The notes beneath the pieces were generated by a model. That model was not told where the DNA came from. It made no database searches and worked only from the letters and a program-made list of their open reading frames with translations. A stretch of 64,000 nt of DNA from Chryseobacterium sp. 52 (GTDB taxonomy: Bacteria > Bacteroidota > Bacteroidia > Flavobacteriales > Weeksellaceae). Shown in pieces: positions 56,752-64,000 of the stretch. The translations under genes and the position numbers were made by a program. The stretch's first letter is position 1; each line of letters begins with the position of its first letter. Where the stretch lies: positions 5,188,001 through 5,252,000 of the forward strand of contig NZ_PEEX01000001.1 of the NCBI RefSeq assembly GCF_002754245.1, read 5' to 3'.

Positions 56752-57117
56752 CTGTTTAGTGTTTTGAATTAATATTAGTTTTCATATAAATAGCGCACCG
56801 AATTTAACATTATTTAACAATACAAGACAATATTAAGTCTAATGTTTGTGAATATTATTGTATTCTTAATGCAGCCCGGTATATAATTTTAACCACTGGT
56901 TTACTGATCATTAAATTTATTCTGACAAAGATATACTCAGGCAACGACAGAACGTGACGTATTGAATACAATATTCAAAAATCACTCATATACAACAATC
57001 AAAATAATATAATGTAAATAAATCAATTAAATTAAATCACCCAATTACTTGGCAAAACATAATACTATCTTTTACATTGGTATGATTTTTAGTATTACAT
57101 TTGTATAAATTTTCAGT
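56752..57117. other. Divergent intergenic region (366 bp)
   Basis: This AT-rich stretch lies between the RHS operon and the DUF4407 gene. Apart from the promoter at 57076-57103 I see no gene, hairpin or repeat. A clear TAnnTTTG element for the RHS operon was not found. Confidence 0.6.
57076..57103 (+). promoter_or_regulatory. Bacteroidota promoter TTG-N17-TACATTTG for the DUF4407 gene
   Basis: TTG at 57076-57078 and TACATTTG at 57096-57103 fit the flavobacterial consensus with 17-nt spacing; the start codon follows 15 nt later. Confidence 0.68.
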
Positions 57118-58188
57118 ATGAAAACAAACCAACAAACTATAAATCAAGTGAATCATCATATCAACTGGTTCCAGAAGTTTCTGATGGTATGCTCCGGAGG
57201 AAACATCCATATTTTGAGAAAAACCCCGAGTGAATGGAATAAATTTTCAGGAATTGGAGGTATTGTCTTATTTACCGCAGTATTTGCGACCTTATCTGCA
57301 GGCTATGCCATGTATACTGTATTTGATAATGTATGGACTTCCATAGGATTCGGAATTCTCTGGGGATTAATGATCTTCAATCTGGACCGCTACATTGTTT
57401 CATCCATCAAAAAAACAGGAACATGGGGAAATCAGATTTTAATGGCAATTCCCCGTCTGGTGTTAGCCACATTTTTAGGAATTATTATTTCCAAGCCTCT
57501 GGAACTTAAAATTTTTGAAAAGGAAGTCAATAAGCAGCTTAATACGATTATTCAAAGAAATAAGAAACAGCTTCAGGGCGAAATGAGCGGTAGAATCCTG
57601 CAACAGAGCGGTCCGTTTGAAGCTGAAAAAAAACAGATTGCTGAAAAGACCGTACAGTATCAAAAAGCCTATGATTCGGCAGCCGTAGAACTGGAGAAAG
57701 AGATTCTCGGAAAACAATCCGGTCTTACCAGTGGAAAGGAAGGCTACGGTCCCAATGCAAAACGTAAGCAGGAACTGAAAGAACAGCGCCGATTAGATTT
57801 GGAAAACTTTCAGAAACAAAATGCCTCAAGGGGGGAATATCTGGATAAAGAAATCTCCAAAGTCTATACGAATCTGGAAACAGAAAGAAAGTCTTCAGAA
57901 ACCTTTGAGGATAAATTCAACGGATTTGCAGCCAGACTACAGGCCCTGGATGAGTTGGGGAAAAACTCAGCAATTATAGGTCTTGCTGCAGCTTTTATTA
58001 TGGGACTTTTTATCTGCCTTGAAATCTCTCCGGTATTGGTGAAATTAATTTCCCATGTAGGGCCTTACGATCATCTTTTAGAAAAAACGGAAAATGATTT
58101 CAGGCTTTATTCTAAGGAAAAAATTGAAAAAGGAAATGCCCTGACTGATTTCAGAATTGATGATTTTAAGGATAATTTAAAAAAATAA
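57118..58188 (+). CDS. DUF4407 membrane protein
   Basis: The 356-residue protein begins with a DUF4407 hallmark (WFQKFLMVCSGGNIHILRKT). Two hydrophobic helices at about 44-90 and a third near 105-120 surround the NLDRYIVSSIKKTG motif. A long charged coiled-coil region follows (about 125-270), then a fourth helix near 283-310 (NSAIIGLAAAFIMGLFICLE, with SPVLVKLIS). The coiled coil probably lies on one side of the membrane as a large loop. Function of the family is unknown. It is followed after 14 nt by the AAA-peptidase gene, so the two form a unit. Confidence 0.85.
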   Translation: MKTNQQTINQVNHHINWFQKFLMVCSGGNIHILRKTPSEWNKFSGIGGIVLFTAVFATLSAGYAMYTVFDNVWTSIGFGILWGLMIFNLDRYIVSSIKKTGTWGNQILMAIPRLVLATFLGIIISKPLELKIFEKEVNKQLNTIIQRNKKQLQGEMSGRILQQSGPFEAEKKQIAEKTVQYQKAYDSAAVELEKEILGKQSGLTSGKEGYGPNAKRKQELKEQRRLDLENFQKQNASRGEYLDKEISKVYTNLETERKSSETFEDKFNGFAARLQALDELGKNSAIIGLAAAFIMGLFICLEISPVLVKLISHVGPYDHLLEKTENDFRLYSKEKIEKGNALTDFRIDDFKDNLKK

Positions 58189-58202
58189 CGTATTTTTCAT
58201 GC

Positions 58203-60065
58203 ATGATTATTGATAAAGAAGAGATCCGGAAGAAAAAAAAAAAGCTGGATGACTGTAAAGCGTTTTTGAAAAAAGAATTCATCGGAATTGATAAGATTAT
58301 TGATGATTTAATGGAATACATCCAGATTTGGTATCTGATGCCTGAAATCCTGACCCGTCCTGTAGTGATCAATCTATGGGGAATGACAGGGGTAGGAAAG
58401 ACGGATCTTGTCCGAAAAACCGTCAGATTTCTCGAGTTCCAAAACCGTTTTGTAGAGATAGAACTCAGCAACAGCGATGAAACTTCATGGAGCAAAAGTG
58501 TTTCCGATATTTTCCAAAGCAACCGTCTCAATGATGAAAAACCGAGTATTGTCCTCTTTGATGAGATTCAGCGTTTTAATACAATTGATCCTGACGGTAC
58601 GCCGGTACCACAGACAAAGTTTACCGATTTCTGGGAACTTTTAAGTGATGGCCGTCTCAGCAGACGGGAGCGTGATGATCTTGAACATTATCTGTTCTCT
58701 TATCTTTTGAGGAAAAAAGAAAATGACAGACGAAAAAAAGACGGCGAAACAGAGGTAGAAGAAAATCCTTACCTGAACCTATGGGATGCTAAAGAGCTGA
58801 AAAAATACCTCAGCATGGAAGATGATGTGATGAGCATCATCGATATGAAGGAGGAGGATATGATCAAACTGATCCTCAAGAAGCAGAAAGAGAAAAAAAT
58901 CTACGAGCCGGTAGATTACAGTAAAATGCTGATCATTATCAGCGGAAATCTGGATGAGGCTTTTCAGATGTCCCGTGAAACCAGTGAGGCAGATATAGAT
59001 GCCAATATCTACCATGCTTTTACAAAGAAAATAACGGTTGTTGATATAAAAAATGCCCTGTCAAGGAAATTCCGCCCGGAACAGGTAGCCCGATTTGGAA
59101 ATATCCATATGATCTATTTTTCATTAAAAACGGAAGATTTTCAACAGCTTATCCAAAGGGAAATAAATAATCTTAAAACGAAGACAAAGTCAAAGTTTGG
59201 GATCAGCTTAAAGATTAATAAAAACATCAATGACCTGATTTACAGAAACGGTGTATTTCCGGTTCAGGGCGTTCGTCCTGTATTCAGCAGTGTCGTTGAT
59301 ATTCTGGATACAAACCTCAGCAAATTTCTATTTGAAGCGATCATTAATGATGATAAAACCATAGAAGTTGACTATCTGGTACAACAGAAAACGATATCCG
59401 GAAAAGTGGGAGAACGTAAGATTGACATTCCTTATACCGGCAGAATTGACAGCATAAGACAGTCTAATCAACAGGATGCGGTAGCCAATATCAGTGTTCA
59501 TGAGTGTGGACATGCTGTATCTTATATGCTGTATACAGGTTTTGCGCCACTACAACTGAAAAGTAAAGTGGCGAGCAGTTATGCCGCTGGTTTTACCTTC
59601 CCACACCAGATTCATGACACGAAAGAAAGTCTTCTGGACAGAATTAAAATCTATCTGGCGGGAGGCATTGCAGAGGAAATTGTTTTCGGAGAGCATAATG
59701 CAAGCATCGGAAGAAGCCATGACAGGGAACAGGCAACAATCCTTGCCACTGATTATATCAGAAAATATGGATTTGATGAAGAGTATCAAGCTGCCTATAG
59801 CCTGGAAGATTATCCACACCGCATGCAACATGACATTACCGACAAAAAGATTGAAAAACTCATCCAGGATCTCGCAAAAAAAACAAGAGAAGACTTGATG
59901 CTTCATTTGGATCTTCTGAAAGACATGAGCATTGAACTTAGTAAAAAAGGCAGTATGTTACCTAAAGAAATTTATTCGACAGCCAAAAAACACAAGCTGG
60001 AGGTTAGTATCAAAGAGGAAGGATATCTTCATATCGCAGCGTATCACAAAATGCTGGAGCAATAG
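58203..60065 (+). CDS. Soluble AAA+ protease: ClpB-D2-like ATPase fused to FtsH-type M41 peptidase
   Basis: The 620-residue protein starts KKEFIGIDKIIDDLMEYI, like the D2 entry of ClpA/ClpB. Walker A is GMTGVGKT (60-67), Walker B IVLFDE (116-121), sensor 1 SGN (247-249), arginine finger in FRPEQVARFG (about R297), and sensor 2 in FPVQGVRPVF (R358). A second part (about 400-620) has the zinc motif HECGH (433-437) and GGIAEEIVFGE...GRSHDREQATILATDYI, as in the M41 peptidase of FtsH, with D507 as likely third ligand. FtsH itself has membrane helices and a different AAA clade; none are present here. The preceding DUF4407 membrane protein could dock it. It predicts ATP-driven degradation of unknown substrates. 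Confidence 0.8.
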   Translation: MIIDKEEIRKKKKKLDDCKAFLKKEFIGIDKIIDDLMEYIQIWYLMPEILTRPVVINLWGMTGVGKTDLVRKTVRFLEFQNRFVEIELSNSDETSWSKSVSDIFQSNRLNDEKPSIVLFDEIQRFNTIDPDGTPVPQTKFTDFWELLSDGRLSRRERDDLEHYLFSYLLRKKENDRRKKDGETEVEENPYLNLWDAKELKKYLSMEDDVMSIIDMKEEDMIKLILKKQKEKKIYEPVDYSKMLIIISGNLDEAFQMSRETSEADIDANIYHAFTKKITVVDIKNALSRKFRPEQVARFGNIHMIYFSLKTEDFQQLIQREINNLKTKTKSKFGISLKINKNINDLIYRNGVFPVQGVRPVFSSVVDILDTNLSKFLFEAIINDDKTIEVDYLVQQKTISGKVGERKIDIPYTGRIDSIRQSNQQDAVANISVHECGHAVSYMLYTGFAPLQLKSKVASSYAAGFTFPHQIHDTKESLLDRIKIYLAGGIAEEIVFGEHNASIGRSHDREQATILATDYIRKYGFDEEYQAAYSLEDYPHRMQHDITDKKIEKLIQDLAKKTREDLMLHLDLLKDMSIELSKKGSMLPKEIYSTAKKHKLEVSIKEEGYLHIAAYHKMLEQ

Positions 60066-60108
60066 AGGAAAAATCTAATATAAAAGCAATACGCATTAAT
60101 AAAATCTT

Positions 60109-60138
60109 ACCTTTCGGTTAATTCTGAAAGGTTTTTTG
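60109..60138 (+). terminator. Terminator after the AAA-peptidase gene
   Basis: ACCTTTC pairs with GAAAGGT and is followed by TTTTT, 44 nt after the stop codon. Confidence 0.75.
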
Positions 60139-60196
60139 TTTATATAATTATTTTATCCAAAATATTCTTTAATTTTACTTCATTAAACTAATCACC

Positions 60197-60787
60197 ATGA
60201 AAAACTTAATTTTAGTCTGTACAGTGCTTATCAGCAGTGTATTTACGTCAACTCTAAAAGCTCAAATCGATCCTTATCTTGGGCAAATCATTTACGTTCC
60301 TTACAACAGAGTTCCTGTCGGATGGGCTGAATGTAATGGTCAGCTCCTGCCTATTGCTCAGAACCAGGCTCTTTTTTCTTTATTAGGAACCACTTTCGGA
60401 GGAAATGGAATTACCACTTTTGCTTTACCCGATATGAGAGGAAGAGCACCTATTTCCCAAGGAATGGGCCCAGGAAGCAGCAACAACTATGTAGTGGGTG
60501 AGACAGGCGGCAGTGAATCTGTTACTTTAACAACAACGCAAATGCCGGCACACTCTCATACAGTAAACGCTGTAAGCAGTGAAGGAAATCAGAATGTCCC
60601 AACCAACAGTCTTCCTGCAGATACGAAACTGCTAGACAAGGAATATTCTGATGCGAACGCTAATACGACTATGAAACCTACCATGATCAATCCGACAGGA
60701 GGAAACCAGCCTCATGAAAACAGGTCTCCTTTCCTTACGATGAGATGCATCATCGCAACACAGGGGATTTATCCATCATTTAATTAA
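60197..60787 (+). CDS. Exported tail-collar-domain protein
   Basis: The 196-residue protein has a signal peptide ending LKAQ and then the phage tail collar/microcystin-dependent protein pattern: YLGQIIYVPYNRVPVGWAEC, NGQLLPIAQNQALFSLLGTT, FGGNGITTFALPDMRGRAPI, GSESVTLTTTQMPAHSHTVN and GGNQPHENRSPFLTMRCIIA. In phages this module trims tail tips, but a Sec signal and no neighbouring phage genes argue for a chromosomal envelope protein. The next gene starts 6 nt later and is also exported. Confidence 0.85.
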   Translation: MKNLILVCTVLISSVFTSTLKAQIDPYLGQIIYVPYNRVPVGWAECNGQLLPIAQNQALFSLLGTTFGGNGITTFALPDMRGRAPISQGMGPGSSNNYVVGETGGSESVTLTTTQMPAHSHTVNAVSSEGNQNVPTNSLPADTKLLDKEYSDANANTTMKPTMINPTGGNQPHENRSPFLTMRCIIATQGIYPSFN

Positions 60788-60793
60788 TAAATT

Positions 60794-61480
60794 ATGAAAA
60801 CGCTATACTTATTAGCCTTAGCTCTTGGAAGTTCTGTGGCCGCACAGACCATCACTTTCAATGGGTGTCATAATTTGTTTGACAACCAGAATTTTGTTTT
60901 TAACAAAACCGGAGTAGATACATTCAATAAAAATATTTATATCACAACACCGGTAGACGGACAGCCTTGCGGCGGATTCGGAACTTGCGAGTTTAAAATC
61001 AAGTGGAATAATACCCTGACAAGATGGGAATTTCTTGCTGATGAAGGAAATGACGGATCTTTTACGACTCCTTTATTAATATATTATAACTCAACAGGAA
61101 ATACAGGCAGCGCAAGACCACCGAGCAACACGTTTGGAACATGGGTTGAAAACACAGCCATAACAAGCGGGCAGTGCGGAGGAAATCTTACTTCTGTAAA
61201 TTCTACAATGACAGGTGATGTGCACAGTTCTCCGCTGGGAACAACGGATGTTACAAAATCTAAAATCCAGATTTTCCCAAATCCTGTTTCGGATGTGATC
61301 CGTATTTCAGGGATTGATAATGGACAGACCATCCAGATCTATAATGTAGACGGAAGGCTGGTAAGAACGGATGCATTTGATCAAAAGATTGATGTGTCTA
61401 ATCTTTCTGCCGGAATATATGTTTTAAGGATTACCACTAAAAATTTCGAATCTCATGAATTTAAATTCGTGAAAAAATAG
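60794..61480 (+). CDS. Small secreted protein with T9SS type A sorting domain
   Basis: The 228-residue protein has a signal peptide ending SVAAQ, a cysteine-containing N-terminal domain (CHNLFDNQNFVFNKTGVDTF, PCGGFGTCEFKIKWNNTLTR, two Cys pairs) and a type A sorting domain from about residue 155 (IQIFPNPVSDVIRI, NLSAGIYVLRITTKNFESHE). It starts 6 nt after the tail-collar gene, so the two are co-expressed and perhaps physically linked outside the cell. No family recognised for the N-terminal part. Confidence 0.8.
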   Translation: MKTLYLLALALGSSVAAQTITFNGCHNLFDNQNFVFNKTGVDTFNKNIYITTPVDGQPCGGFGTCEFKIKWNNTLTRWEFLADEGNDGSFTTPLLIYYNSTGNTGSARPPSNTFGTWVENTAITSGQCGGNLTSVNSTMTGDVHSSPLGTTDVTKSKIQIFPNPVSDVIRISGIDNGQTIQIYNVDGRLVRTDAFDQKIDVSNLSAGIYVLRITTKNFESHEFKFVKK

Positions 61481-61513
61481 AGATATAATGTTTTTATAGC
61501 ATTAATTGATTAT

Positions 61514-61547
61514 TTAGCCTTCAGGATTTACTGGGGGCTATTTTGTT
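61514..61547 (+). terminator. Probable terminator after the T9SS type A gene
   Basis: TAGCC-TTCAG pairs imperfectly with CTG-GGGGCTA and is followed by TTTTGTTT. Confidence 0.55.
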
Positions 61548-61696
61548 TGATCATATTCTCTGTGAAAACTGAAAGATTGAGAATAATATCTCAGCCAGAA
61601 ACTCTTTATGCTTATCTAAAAGTCACATGCATATGTATGAAACGTTCATGAAACCAAATCAAAAAGAAAGTGATAAACTCAACGGAAAATAGATTA

Positions 61697-61726
61697 ATTA
61701 AAAATGCCTCCATTGCTGGAGGCATT
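61697..61726 (-). terminator. Terminator after the second M43 metalloprotease
   Basis: AATGCCTCC pairs with GGAGGCATT, followed on the minus strand by a T-run, 25 nt beyond the stop codon. Confidence 0.82.
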
Positions 61727-61750
61727 CCTGTTTTTAAAGGATCAAAAAAA

Positions 61751-63613
61751 TTATTTAATGATCAGTTTAGACGTTTTGTTTTCTGTTCCGTTGGAAATCT
61801 GAACCATATACACTCCTTTTTCAAGCTGTTGGTTTATTTTATAGATTCCGTTTCCTACGTCAGATACCGATGGGCTTGCCACCAATCTTCCTGACATATC
61901 AGAAATAGAAACTTTTAAGTTCTTACCGTTTTTAGCTTTAATAAACACGTTATCACCTGTTGCAACCGGGTTAGGGTAAATAACAAGATCGTTATTATCT
62001 GCCTTCACTTCACTTGTTCCTAAAGTAGTAACTACTTTCACTGTATAATCTTCTACCTGACCATAAGATAACTGTCCACATGATGTAATGGTTGCAGGAT
62101 CAGCAGCATCTGCCAAAACTCTCATTCTTAAAGGAGTATTGAGTACCGCAGTAGCCGGAGGTGTAAATGTTGCCGTTAATAATCCGTTTCCGTTCGCATC
62201 TACAGCTATTTCATCACCAGTAGCAACCAATTCTGACGCTTCAAATGTTCCGTTATTATTATAATCGATCCACACTCTAACTGACTGATCATTCTTTACA
62301 AATCCTACTTCAATTGTTTGTGGCTGATTCACCAATAATTGTGTATAAATATTCAGACCGCAAGATTTTGAAGTGTAATCTACATAATAAGAAGGTGCTC
62401 CCGGCCAGTAACCCGCTGAAAGATTATTGATCTGACCTAGCTTAACAGAGGTTGGCCCTACTAAAAAGCCTCCAGGAGTCGTAATACCCGAAGGATTACA
62501 AGAAGCAGCAACCGGAGTTCCGACAGCAACCGGAGCAGAAGGAAGCTGGGTTGCTCCTTTTGAAGTGGTCAAACTGCTTCTTAGCAGCATAAATAAGTCT
62601 TCTATTCTATCTCCCTGACCTGCCGTAAATTTTTGTGCAACAGAATTAGAATAATTCATCATATTATATTGTACTCCCTGGTAATTAGCTCCTGTACAGG
62701 TATTAAGCTGGGAGTTTGTAGGTACAGGCCACAATGTATAGCCACTTCCTGCTCTTTCTGTATCACAAACCTGATCATCGTCATCTGCACATACTCCTGT
62801 AGTTGGCGGACAAAAATCCGGATCTGCGGGAACAGCATCATAAGTTCCACCATCAAAAGTATGGTAAAGACCCATTGCATGCCCGAACTCGTGTGCAAAA
62901 GTAGTATCATGTGGATTGGTTACCACTCCTGATTTCATAAATGATTCGTAGTTGGCATCAAGGTTATTCGGAAATGCTGCAAATCCCATTAATCCTGCAT
63001 TAGGAGTAGGGTCAGCATCAAACATACTGATTACATAAATATTAAAATAAGATGCTTCCGGCCAATGCGGAGCCAATCCTTTAATAGCAGCTCTATTTGC
63101 ACCGTTAGCAGACTGATATGCCATACCTGATGCATTATATCCGTTTAAAGTTCCTCCATTATATCTTACGATACCTGTTGTAGCATTACAGTTCGGATCT
63201 CTCTTTGCCAGTACCAGCCTGATAGGAAATACTGCAGACTGTCCGAAATCAGCTGCCATACTTGGCCATGCATATGTTCCCGCATACATTTGATTCGCTC
63301 TTTCCAGCCAACCCTGAATTTCTGCATCCGTTTTATTATAAGTCGTTCCAATCTCTGCACCAGACGGGTGGATCAAATGAACAACCACAGGTATTTCATA
63401 AACACCATTCACTACCTTACCGACAGCTGAAGAAGGATTGTTTTTCTTTTCAGCATGAACTTTCTGAATAATTTTGTCAAATGTCTGTCTTAATCCAGGA
63501 TTAGCTTTGTCTTGTTCCCGTAGCGTCTGATCAAAACCACACCATCTTTGCTGTTGCTGTGCAGATAATGAAACAGATAACACAAGAGCTCCATAAAGGA
63601 AAGTTTTCTTCAT
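61751..63613 (-). CDS. Secreted M43 zinc metalloprotease with T9SS type A sorting domain (second copy)
   Basis: The 620-residue protein has a signal peptide ending LSAQ and a catalytic core with FAHEFGHAMGLYHTFDGG, the extended zinc motif, and YNMMNYSNS as Met-turn. The GEVED-like domain (SVRVWIDYNNNGTFEASELV) and YGQVEDYTVKVV follow, then a type A sorting domain (DLVIYPNPVATGDNVFI, LEKGVYMVQISNG). It shares this plan and many segments with the M43 gene at 41144-43039 (for example YNGG/IVRYNGS, APHWPEASYFNIYVI). Predicted surface or extracellular protease; substrates unknown. Confidence 0.88.
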   Translation of the reverse strand: MKKTFLYGALVLSVSLSAQQQQRWCGFDQTLREQDKANPGLRQTFDKIIQKVHAEKKNNPSSAVGKVVNGVYEIPVVVHLIHPSGAEIGTTYNKTDAEIQGWLERANQMYAGTYAWPSMAADFGQSAVFPIRLVLAKRDPNCNATTGIVRYNGGTLNGYNASGMAYQSANGANRAAIKGLAPHWPEASYFNIYVISMFDADPTPNAGLMGFAAFPNNLDANYESFMKSGVVTNPHDTTFAHEFGHAMGLYHTFDGGTYDAVPADPDFCPPTTGVCADDDDQVCDTERAGSGYTLWPVPTNSQLNTCTGANYQGVQYNMMNYSNSVAQKFTAGQGDRIEDLFMLLRSSLTTSKGATQLPSAPVAVGTPVAASCNPSGITTPGGFLVGPTSVKLGQINNLSAGYWPGAPSYYVDYTSKSCGLNIYTQLLVNQPQTIEVGFVKNDQSVRVWIDYNNNGTFEASELVATGDEIAVDANGNGLLTATFTPPATAVLNTPLRMRVLADAADPATITSCGQLSYGQVEDYTVKVVTTLGTSEVKADNNDLVIYPNPVATGDNVFIKAKNGKNLKVSISDMSGRLVASPSVSDVGNGIYKINQQLEKGVYMVQISNGTENKTSKLIIK

Positions 63614-63957
63614 AACTTCAAATATTTAATTTTTATATTTTATAACTCTATTTTCATTGCTTAAAAATTAGAGTTATCTATAAACACTTCCTATCATTAG
63701 TAACTAAAAATCATTTTTGTTACAAAAAAAACTCTATTTCTGCGTCATTTATCAGAAATAATAACTGCTTTTAGTCAATTACACCTCTTTATATCTCTTA
63801 AAAAAACGACACATCTATCAATAATTCAATACGATAAGAATTCATTATCCAGTAATATGGCAATATGACTTTTAATAAAAATAATTGCTGAATTTTTAGG
63901 GTCATAAAAAAATGCCATACAAATCTGTATGGCATTTTTAAGTATATTTTACCTATT
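63614..63957. other. Intergenic region with bidirectional terminator
   Basis: The stretch holds the upstream region of the M43 gene and, at 63907-63939, a hairpin AAAAATGCCATAC/GTATGGCATTTTT that terminates guaB. No gene or clear TAnnTTTG element is seen in the rest. Confidence 0.7.
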
Positions 63958-64000
63958 CTAAAAAGAATAATTCGGAGCTTCCTGAGTGATAATTACATCA
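63958..64000 (-). CDS. guaB: Inosine-5'-monophosphate dehydrogenase, last codons only
   Basis: The minus strand at the right edge reads DVIITQEAPNYSF and a stop, which matches the conserved C-terminal end of IMP dehydrogenase (D[VI]..T.EAPNYS). The enzyme makes XMP from IMP for GTP synthesis. Only 13 codons are in view, so the assignment depends on this short match. Confidence 0.6.
   Translation of the reverse strand, partial: DVIITQEAPNYSF

Noticed and set aside
60197..60787. Prophage fragment, because of the tail-collar domain
   Set aside because: The protein has a Sec signal peptide and no other phage gene is near; the neighbours are T9SS and AAA-protease genes.
1..64000. CRISPR arrays, tRNA and rRNA genes
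   Set aside because: No regularly spaced direct repeats, cloverleaf-like sequences or conserved rRNA segments were noticed; a tRNA scan could not be run.

Overview
This window is a chromosomal segment of a Bacteroidota species in the Flavobacteriia, most likely Chryseobacterium or a close Weeksellaceae relative. The evidence is AT-rich DNA, many genes preceded by the Bacteroidota -7 element TAnnTTTG, abundant type IX secretion (T9SS) sorting domains of both type A and type B, and flavobacterial housekeeping genes. The species is inferred from these traits, not proven. I saw no tRNA, rRNA, CRISPR array or intact transposase.

Layout. 1-5.9 kb: a secreted neutral-ceramidase-like enzyme cut by the left edge, with a tectonin-like propeller inserted in its catalytic domain; a GT2 glycosyltransferase; gltX with an unusual insertion; accA. 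5.9-24.5 kb: tsf, then four tandem paralogous T9SS type B surface proteins of 947-1132 residues, a carboxypeptidase-regulatory-like secreted protein, trmB, and four small secreted paralogs that flank the block on both sides. 24.6-26.5 kb: rplM-rpsI-rpsB on the minus strand, about 17 kb from tsf and in the opposite orientation. 26.6-43 kb: a possible remnant small peptide gene behind a sigma54-like site, two tandem DUF3667 membrane proteins, the fused acyl-CoA mutase IcmF, an M16 peptidase, a Dph6-like protein, a serine hydrolase, a 2H phosphoesterase, an M64 peptidase with a companion gene, ruvC, and an M43 metalloprotease.

43.2-56.8 kb (minus strand): an RHS polymorphic-toxin locus. An operon encodes a T9SS-sorted repeat protein, a large RHS-companion protein, a full-length DUF6443/RHS toxin and a small exported protein overlapping the toxin's end. 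Downstream lie three orphan cassettes, each with the conserved RHS tip, a different C-terminal domain, and a tightly coupled small exported protein (predicted immunity). One orphan toxin looks like a lytic transglycosylase and another has a JAMM-like HxH motif. All four candidate immunity proteins carry export signals, which points to toxins acting in the envelope.

57-60 kb: a two-gene unit of a DUF4407 membrane protein and a soluble AAA+ ATPase that joins a ClpB-D2-like motor to an FtsH-type (M41) zinc peptidase. This and the RHS array are the best candidates for little-described systems. 60-64 kb: an exported tail-collar-domain protein, a small T9SS type A protein, a second M43 metalloprotease, and the last codons of guaB at the right edge.
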